Assembly: GCF_040649515.1 (NCBI RefSeq)
Contig: NZ_JBEZFP010000105.1
Location: forward strand, 1 to 32,686
DNA length: 32,686 nt
Source: Yinghuangia elevatio
Lineage (GTDB): Bacteria > Actinomycetota > Actinomycetes > Streptomycetales > Streptomycetaceae
Direction: 5' to 3'
Part shown: positions 16,026-24,801 of the stretch, in pieces
Layout of the letters: each line of letters opens with the position of its first letter
How positions within the stretch are numbered: position 1 is the stretch's first letter
Notes under the pieces: model-generated
What the model was told of the DNA's origin: nothing
The model's database searches: none
Seen by the model: the letters and a program-made list of their open reading frames with translations, nothing else
Translations under genes and position numbers: made by a program

Positions 16026-16078
16026 ACCGACCTCTCCGGGCGGAGGACGGCGCTTCTCCGGACGCCGCGGCCGCGCCG

Positions 16079-17251
16079 TCAGAGTCGGGCTTGGATCAGC
16101 GCGTGGCGTCCGCTCGTGCGCCACCCGGGCTCGTCGGCGTCGAGGCGGGCTTCCGTCGCGGCGTCGAGGCCGACGGCGACGTCGGACTTGAGGGTGCGGA
16201 GCGCGGCGACCGGTCCCGGGAAGTGCGCGACGGCGTCCGCGAAGGGCCGGGTGGCCGGCCAGTGCCGGTCGCCGACCAGGCGGCGGTAGTTGAGATCGCC
16301 CTTCATGACGGTGAGCGTGGCGGCGGCGAAGTCGCGGCGGAGGTCGTCGGGCATGTCCGCGTACCCCAGGGGCGCGCACGAGAACGGGTGCGCACGCACC
16401 ACCAGGCAACCGGACTCGACCTCCCGCCACAGGCGTTCCCCCACCTCCGCGGCGGCGCCGGACGCGGAGCGGAGGCGGCGCAGGCAGGCGTACGTGTCCG
16501 CGGGTGTCGCGTCGGACACGTAATAGGGGTGCGGCTTGACGTGCAGGACGACCGCTTCGGCGAGGCCGGTGTGCAGCAGGTGGTCGACCAGGACGAGGTC
16601 CGGGAGGAGTTCCGGCCCGGCGTTGTCGGCGACCAGGCAGACGCGTCCCGGACGCGCGGCGAGGTGCTTCCAGATCGCCTCGCGCCCGTCGGCGAGCAGC
16701 GGCCCGTCCGGCCCGCTTCCCCGGCCCGCCGTGATGCGGAATCCGAGGTCGGCGCGGTTGCCCCAGAGCGAGGCGGTCAGCAGCGCGTCGCCGAGCGCGC
16801 GGCCGCCGGCGGATCCCGGTGCGGACTCGGGGAGGTCGTCGAGGCCCGCCAACTCGGCGTCCACGGCGCCGCCGTGCAGTTCGGCCGCCTTCGCGGGACC
16901 GAACGGGTCGAGACCGTGCCAGGTTCCCTGGTCGAAGTAGCCGAGCGCGCCGAGCAGCCGCCGGTAGAAGTAGCTCTCCGCCCAGAGGAACGACGTCTCG
17001 CCCCACGGGCGGCCGTAGCGTCCGGCACCCCAGGCGGCCCAGCGTCCGGCGTCCGGCGCGTCGGCCGGCAGCGGGCGTACCGTTCCGGTCAGCGTCTCGT
17101 CGAGCAACTCCCCCAGCGCATGCCGCTGTTCGGCGGTCAACGGCAGGTCGGTGCCGAGTTGGTGGATCAGTCGGGGATGCCGCTCGTGGAAGACGCCCCA
17201 GGCGAACGAGCCGGGGACGTCCCACATGACCTCGGCGCTGGATCCGGCCAT
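16079..17251 (-). CDS. Damage-control phosphatase, ARMT1 / DUF89 family
   Basis: This 390-residue cytoplasmic protein belongs to the DUF89 metal-dependent phosphatases (PF01937), which remove phosphate from damaged or misplaced phosphometabolites. The metal-binding loop is VADNAGPELLPDLVLVDHLL (about 213-232), and KPHPYYVSD follows. The second signature, KGDLNYRRLVGD (about 320-331), carries the conserved Lys, Asn and Tyr. WGETSFLWAESYFYRRLL near 95-112 belongs to the helical lobe of ARMT1-like members. The ATG is preceded by GAGGAG at 6-base spacing. It seems monocistronic: a decayed gene follows and a lipoprotein gene lies about 90 bases upstream. The natural substrate cannot be inferred from sequence. 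Confidence 0.88.
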   Translation of the reverse strand: MAGSSAEVMWDVPGSFAWGVFHERHPRLIHQLGTDLPLTAEQRHALGELLDETLTGTVRPLPADAPDAGRWAAWGAGRYGRPWGETSFLWAESYFYRRLLGALGYFDQGTWHGLDPFGPAKAAELHGGAVDAELAGLDDLPESAPGSAGGRALGDALLTASLWGNRADLGFRITAGRGSGPDGPLLADGREAIWKHLAARPGRVCLVADNAGPELLPDLVLVDHLLHTGLAEAVVLHVKPHPYYVSDATPADTYACLRRLRSASGAAAEVGERLWREVESGCLVVRAHPFSCAPLGYADMPDDLRRDFAAATLTVMKGDLNYRRLVGDRHWPATRPFADAVAHFPGPVAALRTLKSDVAVGLDAATEARLDADEPGWRTSGRHALIQARL

Positions 17252-17339
17252 GCCACTCTCCTCGACGCAGCCCGGCAGATGCGTCGACCCTAGCCAACGC
17301 TCCGCCGTGCGCCCCGCCGCCGCTCCGCGGACGCGGCGG

Positions 17340-17807
17340 TCAGGTCTTGCCGGGCGACGCCTCGGGGCTCGGGGCGGGCGGGGCGGAGGTGGGAGGAGCC
17401 GAGGGCGCCGGGGTCACAGGGGGCGCGGGCGGGTCGACCGGGTCGCTGGGCGGCCCGCCGGCCGACGGCGGCGCCGGCGGGTCGGGCAGGTCGTCGGCGC
17501 CGCCGAAGGACGGCTCCTCCGGGCGTACCGACGCCGCTTCGACGGGCGGGAGCGGGACGCCGCTGTGCCGGTCGCCCGGTGCGGGCGCGGGCGCCGGAGT
17601 GCGGGGGCCGGGGCGGGAGTTGTCGCCTCCCGCGGGGGCCTTGCCCGGAGCCGCGCCGCCCGCGGGGTCCTCCGCGGGGACCGCGCCTGGCGCCGGGACG
17701 TTGCCCGCCGGGGCGACCTTCTCGTCGGCGCCTCCGCCGCACGCCGTGGCCGCACCCGCAGCCAGGACGACGACGGCACACCAGGATCCGACGCGGCGCC
17801 GATCCAT
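17340..17807 (-). CDS. Small Pro/Ala-rich lipoprotein
   Basis: This 155-residue protein has a lipoprotein signal: basic MDRRR, a hydrophobic core (CAVVVLAAGAAT) and a lipobox ending at the Cys in ATACGGG, around residue 23. The rest is low-complexity Pro, Ala, Gly and Ser with acidic residues and has no recognisable fold, so it may be a wall-spanning spacer. The ATG is preceded by GGAGG at 7-base spacing. No function can be assigned. High GC and low complexity allow other long frames here, but the signal peptide and ribosome binding site support this one. Confidence 0.72.
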   Translation of the reverse strand: MDRRRVGSWCAVVVLAAGAATACGGGADEKVAPAGNVPAPGAVPAEDPAGGAAPGKAPAGGDNSRPGPRTPAPAPAPGDRHSGVPLPPVEAASVRPEEPSFGGADDLPDPPAPPSAGGPPSDPVDPPAPPVTPAPSAPPTSAPPAPSPEASPGKT

Positions 17808-18069
17808 GCAACAGCCTCCAGAAGTTCCCGTGGCGGCGCCGACGGCGCCGTGTCCCGGAGTACGTTGACGCGCGCCGCGACCGCACGCCAGTCAGAACGC
17901 CCCTATTCATCCACACGAGTGAAAGTCCGGGCGCAACCACCACCCGAACGGACAAGATCGACTTAACATCACCGAACCTGACTAACCGGAGCAACCGGGC
18001 GAGACGCCCAACGCGTCTTAGGAAGACACAGGCGCGCTCCGCACCTGAACGATCCGCGGGAGGTCCCCC

Positions 18070-18675
18070 GTGCACCTGTCCCCCACCGGCACCGCCCCGT
18101 CGCCTCCGCGGCGACGCGCACGCGTTTCCCGTACGACCCGCTCCGCCGTCGCGACCGCGGCGGCCGGCACGTTCGTCGCCTTGGCCCTCATCCCGGTCAC
18201 CGCCGCGAACGCCGCCACCCCCGCCGCCGTGCCGCGCACCGTCGCGGCCGCACCGATGACCGTCTGCGGCGAGCCCGTCCCCGCCCCTACGTACCTGACC
18301 AACATCCGCACCGGCAGGCACGCCACGTTCGACCGCATCGTGCTCGACTTCTCCGGCGGTCTCCCCGCCTACGGCTCGATCGGCGGCCCGGACAAGCTGG
18401 AGTACTGCGGCTCGGGCCAGACCGTTCCGCTGACCGGCACCGAGTACACCGAGATCACCACGAACTCCGCCGCGCACGACGAGAACGGCAACTCGACGTA
18501 TCCCGGCGCCCGGCTCGTCTACACACCGCACCTGACGAAGGTCACCGGATTCGCGGTCACCTGCGACTTCGAGGGCCACCTCAACGTCGGGTTTGCCACC
18601 AAGGCCGGCGTCACGGAGATCCGCACGACCACGCTCACCAACCCGAGCCGGATCGTCGTCGACGTCCTCCACTGA
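18070..18675 (+). CDS. Secreted AMIN-like domain protein
   Basis: This 201-residue protein is exported: an Arg-rich n-region (PPRRRARVSRTTR), a hydrophobic core (TAAAGTFVALALIPV) and an ANAATP cleavage site near residue 48. The mature part is a beta-rich domain resembling the actinobacterial AMIN-like domain. It runs from YLTNIRTGRHATFDRIVLDF through a middle part with VYTPHLTKVTGF to a closing SRIVVDVL strand. Cys residues in VCGEP, EYCGS and VTCDF may form disulfides. AMIN domains bind envelope polysaccharides in other bacteria; here that is inference. The GTG start has GGGAGG 6 bases ahead. It diverges from the lipoprotein gene. Confidence 0.78.
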   Translation: MHLSPTGTAPSPPRRRARVSRTTRSAVATAAAGTFVALALIPVTAANAATPAAVPRTVAAAPMTVCGEPVPAPTYLTNIRTGRHATFDRIVLDFSGGLPAYGSIGGPDKLEYCGSGQTVPLTGTEYTEITTNSAAHDENGNSTYPGARLVYTPHLTKVTGFAVTCDFEGHLNVGFATKAGVTEIRTTTLTNPSRIVVDVLH

Positions 18676-18696
18676 CCCGCACCGAAAGGAAGGGCC

Positions 18697-19278
18697 TCAC
18701 CAGGCGGCCGGGTCGGCGTCGACCAGCAGGCGGACGACCACCCACAAGGCGACCAGCCCGGCCAGCCACCCGAACACCGCGAGCCGGCGCGTCAGTCGGC
18801 CGCCAACGACAACCCCGACCGTTCCGGCCGCCCCGATCACCGGGGCGGCCACCCACGGCAGCGTGCGGCGGATGTGCGCGCCCAACTCCGTGCACCACCA
18901 CGCGTCGATGCCGTCCGCGCAGTTGCCGTCGACGGCCAACTCGACGCCCAGCGCCACGGCGCTCACCAGCGTGGCCGACCACATGAACAGCAGGACCGTC
19001 GCGAGGATCGCGGCAGGCGGCCGATCGCGCGGCGGTTCGCGGACGAACCCCCACTCGTCGACGTCCAGTTCGACGTATCCGCCGCCGAGTTCGGGGGGCC
19101 CGGCCCGGTCGGCTCCCCGTCGGCCCGTTCCCGCTCGGTCGGCCCCTGCTTGGTCGGCCCACGCTTGATCGGCCCACGCCTGCGCGGGCACATAGAACCG
19201 CTGGATCCGACGTGACCGGCGGTAGACGGATGCGGCGGAATGCCTCGGCGGCGGTTCCCACTTCGTCATGCGCCCCAT
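18697..19278 (-). CDS. Membrane protein of unknown function, three TM segments
   Basis: This 193-residue protein is not recognised. The cytoplasmic N-terminal 85 residues are polar and include a pentapeptide repeat (AWADQ, AWADQ, AGADR) and DVDEWGFVREPPRDRPP. Three hydrophobic segments follow: AAILATVLLFMWSATLVSAV, a second at WVAAPVIGAAGTVGVVVGG, and a third at VFGWLAGLVALWVVVRLLV. Between the first two lies an outside loop with two Cys (GNCADG, WWCTEL) that could be disulfide-linked. Either of two ATGs (19278 or 19269) could be the start; neither has a clear ribosome binding site. It converges with the AMIN-like gene, the stops being only about 20 bases apart. Confidence 0.72.
   Translation of the reverse strand: MGRMTKWEPPPRHSAASVYRRSRRIQRFYVPAQAWADQAWADQAGADRAGTGRRGADRAGPPELGGGYVELDVDEWGFVREPPRDRPPAAILATVLLFMWSATLVSAVALGVELAVDGNCADGIDAWWCTELGAHIRRTLPWVAAPVIGAAGTVGVVVGGRLTRRLAVFGWLAGLVALWVVVRLLVDADPAAW
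19135..19179 (-). repeat. 15-bp tandem repeat coding (A)(W/G)AD(Q/R), 3 copies
   Basis: Three in-frame 15-base units encode AWADQ, AWADQ and AGADR in the cytoplasmic N-terminus of the membrane protein. A decayed fourth copy (GADRAG) lies further along. The unit preserves the frame. Confidence 0.7.
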
Positions 19279-19315
19279 ATTGGTGCGCGGCGCACACCTT
19301 CGGGCGATCTCCCGG

Positions 19316-19945
19316 CTAAATGGTCATGCGCCGTTCCACATCGGCGAGTTCATCGGTGCTGAGCAAGCGGGGCCCGCCCATGCCGCAGGCGCGTACGTAG
19401 ACCTCGCAGAGCCACTCGAGAATGCGGGTGCGCTCGAACGCCTCGTCGAGGTCGGTGCCGAGGGTCACTCCGCCGTGGTTCGCGAGCAGCGCCGCATGCC
19501 GGCCGCCGTGCAGCGCGGCGCGTACGTTGCGGGCCAACTCCGGTGTGCCGTACGTGGCGTACTCCGCGACGCGTACGTCGTGCCCGCCGAACAGCAGCAC
19601 GTTGTAGTGGATCGCCGGAAGGGCGGTCCGCGTCGTCGACACCACCGCGCCGAAGACGGAGTGCGTGTGCACGACGGCGCGGGCGTCGGGCGCGGCCTCG
19701 TACAGCGCCAGGTGCATCGGCGTCTCGGAGGACGGCGCGTGCGCGCCTTCCACGACCTTGCCCGCGAGGTCGACCACCGGGCAGTCGCCGGGAGCCATCC
19801 TGTCCAGCGGCACACCGCTCGGCGTGACGGCCACGAGGTCGCCCTCCCGCACGCTCAGGTTGCCCGAGCTGCCGACGACGTAGCGCTCGCCGACCGCGCG
19901 CCGACCGTACGCGCACAGCTCCGCGCGCGCCTCTTCCATGAGCAC
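19316..19945 (-). CDS. Class II aldolase/adducin family protein (fuculose-phosphate aldolase-like)
   Basis: This 209-residue protein is a probable zinc-dependent aldolase acting on a phosphorylated sugar or related compound. SSGNLSVR near 28 is the phosphate-binding loop, TPSGVPLD and SSETPMHLALY carry the catalytic Glu, VVHTHSVFG gives two zinc ligands, and LLANHGG gives the third His. Its length matches the L-fuculose-phosphate aldolase subgroup. The open frame runs much further upstream, but that part overlaps the transporter gene and is not protein-like. The GTG at 19945 is chosen over the ATG two codons later because GGAGG lies 7 bases ahead. It follows the BCCT transporter gene by 53 bases and is probably co-transcribed. 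Confidence 0.88.
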   Translation of the reverse strand: MLMEEARAELCAYGRRAVGERYVVGSSGNLSVREGDLVAVTPSGVPLDRMAPGDCPVVDLAGKVVEGAHAPSSETPMHLALYEAAPDARAVVHTHSVFGAVVSTTRTALPAIHYNVLLFGGHDVRVAEYATYGTPELARNVRAALHGGRHAALLANHGGVTLGTDLDEAFERTRILEWLCEVYVRACGMGGPRLLSTDELADVERRMTI

Positions 19946-19952
19946 GGCGGCC

Positions 19953-19957
19953 CCTCC
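19953..19957 (-). promoter_or_regulatory. Ribosome binding site of the aldolase gene
   Basis: GGAGG on the minus strand is 7 bases ahead of the GTG at 19945 and 13 ahead of the ATG at 19939, favouring the GTG. Confidence 0.6.
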
Positions 19958-19998
19958 GTCTTTCCTGTCGCGGGGCGGTCCGAGGGCTCGGGTGCCGG

Positions 19999-21669
19999 TC
20001 AGATGCCGCCGTGGCGACGATCGTACGTCTCGGGCTCGGCGTCCTCGCCGACGGTCACCCGCACCGCCTCGAACAGGCCGCGCGGCCGTGACCTGCGGCG
20101 TTCGTGCTTGGCCGCGGGGTCGTCGCGCAACTCCTTCACGAGGGCGACGCACAGCGCCATCATCACCACGACGAACGGCAGGGCGACCAGGATCGTCGCC
20201 TGCTGGAGGCTCTCGAGGCCGCCCGCGAGGAGCAGCACCGAGGCGACCGCGCCGATGAGCACGCCCCAGATCACCACGATCCACGAGGGCGGCTTGAGCG
20301 ATCCGTTGCTGGTGAGGGAGCCCAGGACCAGGGACGCGGAGTCGGCGCCGGTCACGAAGTACAGCGCCACCAGGACCATCGCGACGGTGGCGGTCAGCCC
20401 GTACAGCGGCATCGCGTCGAGCATCGCGAACAGCGCGCTCTCCGGCCCCTCGGCGGTCTTCGCCACGAGGTCGGCCTCCCCGGTCTGCTGGATGCGCAGC
20501 GCGCTGCCGCCCATCACCGCGAACCACACGGTGCTGGCGCCGCTCGGCACGAGGAGCACGCCGACCAGGAACTCGCGGACCGTCCGGCCGCGCGAGATGC
20601 GGGCGATGAAGGTGCCGACGAACGGCGCCCACGACAGCCACCACGCCCAGTAGAAGATCGTCCACGTGCCCAGCCACTCGGTGCCGATGAAGGCCCCGGT
20701 CCGCGTGGCCATGGTGGTGAGGTTCTGGAAGTAGTTGCCGACGGACGAGGGCAGCACGCCCAGGATGTAGACGGTCGGTCCGACGACGAACACGAAGACC
20801 ATCAGGAGCACGGCAAGCACGACGTTGGCCGTGCTCAGCCATTTGACGCCGCGGTGGATGCCGCTGAACGCCGACACGACGAATGCCGCGGTCAGCGCAC
20901 AGATGATGACGACTTCAAGGCTCTCGGTGTCCTTGACGTCCATGGTCAGGTTGAGGCCCTTGGCGACCTGGAGCGCGCCGAGGCCTAGCGACGTCGCGGA
21001 GCCGAACACGGTCGCGAAGATGGCGAGCAGGTCGATCGCCTGCCCCGGGCGGCCGTTCGCCCGCTCGCCGAGCAGCGGGACGAAGGCCGAGCTGACGCGG
21101 TTGCCGCGGCCCATGCGGAACGTCGCGTACGCCAGCGCGAGGCCGGCGACCGCGTAGATCGCCCACGGGTGCAGCGTCCAGTGGAACAGCGTGTACTGCA
21201 TCGCGGCCCCCGCGGCGCCGCCGGTGCCGGCCGAGACGCCGGAGCCCGGCGGAGGTGCGGCGAAGTGCTGGATGGGCTCGGCGACGGCGTAGAACATCAG
21301 GCCGATGCCCATGCCGGCGCTGAACATCATCGCGACCCAGGCGAGTGTGCCGAACTCCGGCTCCTCGTCGTCGCGGCCGAGCCGGATACGCCCGAAGCGG
21401 CTCAGCGCGAGGTAGACCGCGAGCAGCAGGAAGACGTCGGCCGCCACCACGAACAGCCAGCCGAAGTTGTCGATGACCCAGGTGAGCGCGGTCCCGGTGG
21501 TGCTGTCGAGAGAGTCCTGCCCGAACACGCCCCACAGGACCACCGCGAGGACCAGGCCGAACCCGAGCGCCGCGACGACCGGATCCACGACGGCGCGCCC
21601 CGATGGAGGCGCGGCGCCGTGGGTCCCGCGGGGATCGTGCCGCTCCGTGCCGTCGTTGGTGCTGGCCAC
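19999..21669 (-). CDS. BCCT family transporter (betaine/choline/carnitine)
   Basis: This 556-residue inner-membrane protein has the 12 TM segments of the BCCT family. Diagnostic motifs are GMGIGLMFYAVAEPIQHF (about 114-131) and the tryptophan-rich substrate region FYWAWWLSWAPFVGTFIARI (about 342-361), followed by SRGRTVREF. Family members import quaternary ammonium compounds with sodium or protons. The glycine at GMGIG is found in both sodium- and proton-coupled members, so the coupling ion is not decided. The GTG start has AGAGG 4 bases ahead. An inverted repeat lies 33-67 bases upstream. Pairing with an aldolase is unusual for an osmolyte importer and suggests a catabolic role. Confidence 0.93.
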   Translation of the reverse strand: MASTNDGTERHDPRGTHGAAPPSGRAVVDPVVAALGFGLVLAVVLWGVFGQDSLDSTTGTALTWVIDNFGWLFVVAADVFLLLAVYLALSRFGRIRLGRDDEEPEFGTLAWVAMMFSAGMGIGLMFYAVAEPIQHFAAPPPGSGVSAGTGGAAGAAMQYTLFHWTLHPWAIYAVAGLALAYATFRMGRGNRVSSAFVPLLGERANGRPGQAIDLLAIFATVFGSATSLGLGALQVAKGLNLTMDVKDTESLEVVIICALTAAFVVSAFSGIHRGVKWLSTANVVLAVLLMVFVFVVGPTVYILGVLPSSVGNYFQNLTTMATRTGAFIGTEWLGTWTIFYWAWWLSWAPFVGTFIARISRGRTVREFLVGVLLVPSGASTVWFAVMGGSALRIQQTGEADLVAKTAEGPESALFAMLDAMPLYGLTATVAMVLVALYFVTGADSASLVLGSLTSNGSLKPPSWIVVIWGVLIGAVASVLLLAGGLESLQQATILVALPFVVVMMALCVALVKELRDDPAAKHERRRSRPRGLFEAVRVTVGEDAEPETYDRRHGGI

Positions 21670-21701
21670 AGGACCTCTGCATCCGCTCGGGAACGTAGGG
21701 G

Positions 21702-21736
21702 CTATTGCCGGGTTTGATGAGCTTTCATGGCAATAG
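21702..21736. promoter_or_regulatory. 8-bp inverted repeat upstream of the BCCT gene
   Basis: CTATTGCC and GGCAATAG are perfect inverted copies separated by 19 bases in a locally AT-rich patch, 33-67 bases upstream of the transporter GTG. This could be a paired half-site operator flanking the promoter. The regulator is unknown. Confidence 0.45.
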
Positions 21737-21803
21737 TCCGTGCGTCATCGTAGGGAGTGCGGAACCCTGTCCCACGGGGGCGCGCCGAGTGCCCGGACCT
21801 TTG

Positions 21804-22784
21804 TCACGCGCCCCGTGCGTACAAGCGGGCGACGACCTCCTCGATGTCCGGCTCCAGCACCGCCACATCGCGCAGCCCGCCCTGCTGGGCCAGGCGCGCG
21901 ATGAGGCCGCCCGCCGGAACGCCGTCGAGGGCGAAGACCACGCGGTGGCCGTCGTCCTCGACCCGGTCGACCTTGGCACCGGGTACGTGCGGCAGTTCGT
22001 CGTACGGAGTGTCCAGGTCCACCACGACGCGGCGCTGCGACCCATGGCGCGCGTGCAGTTCGGCGAGGGTGCCGTCGTGCACGACGCGGCCGTGGTCGAC
22101 CACGACGAGCCTCGGGCACAGGCGTTCGATGTCGGCGAGGTCGTGGGTGGTGAGCATGATCGTCACGTCGCCGCCCGCGCCGAGGTCGGCGAGGAACCCG
22201 CGCAGCGCCTGCTTGCTCACCACGTCAAGGCCGATGGTCGGCTCGTCGAGGAACAGCACCCGGGGACCGTGCAGGAGCGCCGCGGTGATCTCGCCGCGCA
22301 TGCGCTGGCCGAGCGACAGCTGACGCACCGGGGTGTCCAGGAACGCGTCGAGGTCGAGCAGCTCGCGGCAGGCCGCGAGGCGTTCCGCGTGCTCGGCCTC
22401 GGGGACCGCGTAGACGTACCGCAGCATCCGGAACGACTCGCGCAGCGGCAGGTCCCACCACAGCTGCGAGCGTTGCCCGAAGACCACGCCGATGCGGCGG
22501 GCCAGCTGCTTGCGGCGCGGCACGGGTTCGACGCCGCACACGCTCAGTTCGCCGCCGCTCGGCGTCAACACGCCGGTCATCATCTTGAGCGTGGTCGACT
22601 TGCCGGCGCCGTTCGGGCCGATGTAGCCGACGGTCTCGCCCTGTCCGACGGTCAGGTCGACACCGGCCACCGCGGCGACCGTGTGGGTGGTGCGCCGCAG
22701 TCGGCCCGCCTTGCGCTTGACGGTGAAATCCTTGCGCAGCCCGGTCGCGCGGATGGCCGGGGTGACGCGCGGGGTACGGCTCAT
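21804..22784 (-). CDS. ABC transporter ATP-binding protein (COG4586-type exporter)
   Basis: This 326-residue cytoplasmic ATPase powers the two permeases encoded just upstream. Walker A is GPNGAGKST (about 55-63). The Q-loop region reads FGQRSQLWWDLP, characteristic of the subfamily that partners with ABC2_membrane_6 permeases. The signature is LSLGQRMRGE, Walker B is VLFLDEPTIGLD, and the H-loop is TTHD. A C-terminal regulatory domain of about 90 residues follows. The start ATG overlaps the permease stop by 4 bases (ATGA), and AGGAG lies 9 bases ahead. The substrate is unknown. Confidence 0.93.
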   Translation of the reverse strand: MSRTPRVTPAIRATGLRKDFTVKRKAGRLRRTTHTVAAVAGVDLTVGQGETVGYIGPNGAGKSTTLKMMTGVLTPSGGELSVCGVEPVPRRKQLARRIGVVFGQRSQLWWDLPLRESFRMLRYVYAVPEAEHAERLAACRELLDLDAFLDTPVRQLSLGQRMRGEITAALLHGPRVLFLDEPTIGLDVVSKQALRGFLADLGAGGDVTIMLTTHDLADIERLCPRLVVVDHGRVVHDGTLAELHARHGSQRRVVVDLDTPYDELPHVPGAKVDRVEDDGHRVVFALDGVPAGGLIARLAQQGGLRDVAVLEPDIEEVVARLYARGA

Positions 22785-23584
22785 GATCCTGTGCTCCTGT
22801 ACTGACGGATTCCGGTACGCCACAGCAGCAGTGCGGCGGTCCACGCGACCGCCGCGACGGCGGGGGTGCACCATGCAACCCATGCCGGGGTGCCCAGCGG
22901 GTCGGGGCGGCCGAGCAGGGCGAGGGCGGGCTGATACCCGGCGAACGCCAGGCCGAGGCCGTACGCGAACACCGAGCGCAGCCACGACGGGTAGACGGTG
23001 ACGGGGTACGAGCCGAACTGCCGTCCCCCGTACGTGAACGCGTTGGCGATCTCGCCCGAGTCGATCCACCAGAAGGCGACCGTGGCACCCGCGACGAACA
23101 CGGCGGAGAACAGCGCGGCGGCGGACAGCGGCGCCACGACGGCGAGGACCGCGCGGGCCGGCGTCCAGTCGAGGTCCGCGTACACGAGCACCCCGACGTA
23201 CAGTGCCGCGCTCTGCACCACCCGCCCGACCTTGCGGAACGGGAAGTCGGTGGCGAGCAGTTGGCCGAGCGGGCTCAGCGGGCGGACCAGGACGCTGTCC
23301 ATCAGGCCCAGGCGGACGTAGCGGTTGACGTCCTCGATGTTGCCGACCGCGAGGTCGGCGATGTGGAAGCCGAACTCGCACAGCGCCGCGATGAGCAGGG
23401 CCTCCCGCAGCGAGAATCCGCCGAGTTCGGGCGTGACGCGGAACAGGACGATGACGGTCAGGATCTCCAGGAGCGTCATCACCGAGGTCAGCCCGGCGTC
23501 CAGGGCGAACGACAGTCGGTACTGGCTCTGGCTGCGGATCTGGGCGCGGACCAGCTCCCGGTACGCCCGTGCGGAGTCACCCAC
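22781..23584 (-). CDS. ABC-2 family permease, second subunit
   Basis: This 267-residue membrane protein has six hydrophobic segments typical of ABC-2 permeases of the DUF990 / ABC2_membrane_6 type. The cytoplasmic start reads YRELVRAQIRSQSQYRLSFALD. The stretch RLGLMDSVLVRPLSPLGQLL near 90-109 is a family landmark at the cytoplasmic coupling helix. The gene overlaps the first permease by 8 bases and the ATPase by 4, so the three are translationally coupled. It forms a heterodimeric channel with the neighbouring permease. Confidence 0.9.
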   Translation of the reverse strand: MGDSARAYRELVRAQIRSQSQYRLSFALDAGLTSVMTLLEILTVIVLFRVTPELGGFSLREALLIAALCEFGFHIADLAVGNIEDVNRYVRLGLMDSVLVRPLSPLGQLLATDFPFRKVGRVVQSAALYVGVLVYADLDWTPARAVLAVVAPLSAAALFSAVFVAGATVAFWWIDSGEIANAFTYGGRQFGSYPVTVYPSWLRSVFAYGLGLAFAGYQPALALLGRPDPLGTPAWVAWCTPAVAAVAWTAALLLWRTGIRQYRSTGS

Positions 23585-24518
23585 CCTGCACCACCAGGCG
23601 GACGACGGCCCTGCGCTGCACGACCACGCACAGCGCGAACATCAGTGCGGCCCAAACGAGTTGCAGCAGCACCGTGGCGGCGGCGGTGGCTCCGGAGGTG
23701 CGCTCGACGGCGACGTCCAGCGGGATCTGGAAGACGCTGGGGAACGGGGTGCCGCACCACAGCAGCCACTGCGCCCATTCCGGCAGGAAGCGCAGCGGGA
23801 AGTAGGAGCCGCTGAGAATGCCGACCGCGAGCGTCCACAGCATTGCCGGGCCGCGCACGTCGAGCAGCCAGAACGCGGACAGGTTGACGAGGTAGCGCCC
23901 GGCGAAGCTGACGAGCGTGGCGGCCGTCACCGACACCGCGAACAGCGGGTACGTGACGGCATGTTGCGGCAGGTACATGGTGTAGAAGACGAGCCCGAAC
24001 ACCACGGGTACCAGCAGGCGGCCGAGCAGGGCCTGCGCCGCGCGGCCGAGGTCGGCGGCGGCGTACGCGGCCAGCGGGTCGACCGGCCGCAGCAGGTCGG
24101 AGGCCACGTCACCGGCGGCCACCCGGTCGGCCAGTTCCTTCCAGTTCCACAACCAGACGACGTTGAGCAGGCCTTGGCCGACCCAGACGAAGGTGACGAG
24201 TTGGGCGGCGGTGTAGCCGCCCGGGCGGCCGCCGCCCGCTTCGGCGACGGCGGTCAGGACGGCGACGAGCATCGCGCCGAACACGACGTTGGTGAAGACG
24301 CCCGCGATCATCGCCTGGCGGTACGTCGAATAGCGCCGGAACCCGGCGGAGGCGAGTACGAGGAAGCAGCGGACGGTGTCGGAGAGGGCTCGTGCGCTCG
24401 ACGACGGGCGGCCGGAGTCGGGGTCAGTATCCGGGTCCGCGTCCGTGTACGGGCCCCTTCCGAAGGGGCCGGGCTTTCGGGACGAAGGTGGTCGCGGGCA
24501 TGCGGCGGCAGACGGCAT
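23577..24518 (-). CDS. ABC-2 family permease, first subunit
   Basis: This 313-residue protein is the first gene of the exporter operon. Residues 1-45 are polar, Pro/Asp/Ser-rich and include an Asp-Pro-Asp-Thr simple repeat. The six-TM ABC-2 body follows, with RRYSTYRQAMIAGVFTNVVF and the coupling-helix landmark VASDLLRPVDPLAAY near 140. RFLPEWAQWLLWCGTPFPSV is the late extracellular loop. The ATG at 24518 has AGAGGAG 6 bases ahead. Since the low-complexity extension is absent from typical family members, an internal start is possible, but the ribosome binding site favours this one. Confidence 0.88.
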   Translation of the reverse strand: MPSAAACPRPPSSRKPGPFGRGPYTDADPDTDPDSGRPSSSARALSDTVRCFLVLASAGFRRYSTYRQAMIAGVFTNVVFGAMLVAVLTAVAEAGGGRPGGYTAAQLVTFVWVGQGLLNVVWLWNWKELADRVAAGDVASDLLRPVDPLAAYAAADLGRAAQALLGRLLVPVVFGLVFYTMYLPQHAVTYPLFAVSVTAATLVSFAGRYLVNLSAFWLLDVRGPAMLWTLAVGILSGSYFPLRFLPEWAQWLLWCGTPFPSVFQIPLDVAVERTSGATAAATVLLQLVWAALMFALCVVVQRRAVVRLVVQGG

Positions 24519-24777
24519 GACGAACTCCTCTGGCGCCGGGCACGCCGAAGTGCCCGACGCACGGCGTCAGTTGGGTCGGTCGCTCTTGGTTTCGCCGCGG
24601 CGGTCCTGATACGGCGCAATCGCCGTCGAATCCGGCCGCGGCACCCCGGGCAAGGCCGCGTACACTACCGGACGCAACCGCACTCGACCCGGCGAATTCA
24701 CCCGCAGGAGTGGGAGGGACGCGGTCAGACGTCGCGGACGTCGACGTCCCGTTCCGGCGCCGTGGAGGGCCACAGAG

Positions 24778-24797
24778 GGGCGCCGCGGGGGGCGCCC
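24778..24797 (-). terminator. Terminator hairpin after the unknown gene at 24802
   Basis: GGGCGCC and GGCGCCC form a 7-bp GC-only stem around a 6-base loop, starting 4 bases after the stop codon. It separates this gene from the ABC exporter operon downstream. Confidence 0.6.
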
Positions 24798-24801
24798 TCG
24801 G

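Noticed and set aside
19946..20842. N-terminal extension of the aldolase frame
   Set aside because: It overlaps the BCCT gene in another frame and is Arg-rich without homology; the ribosome binding site at 19953-19957 fixes a later start.
22785..23381. N-terminal extension of the ABC ATPase frame
   Set aside because: It overlaps the permease gene; the ATGA overlap and AGGAG at the ATG at 22784 give the real start.
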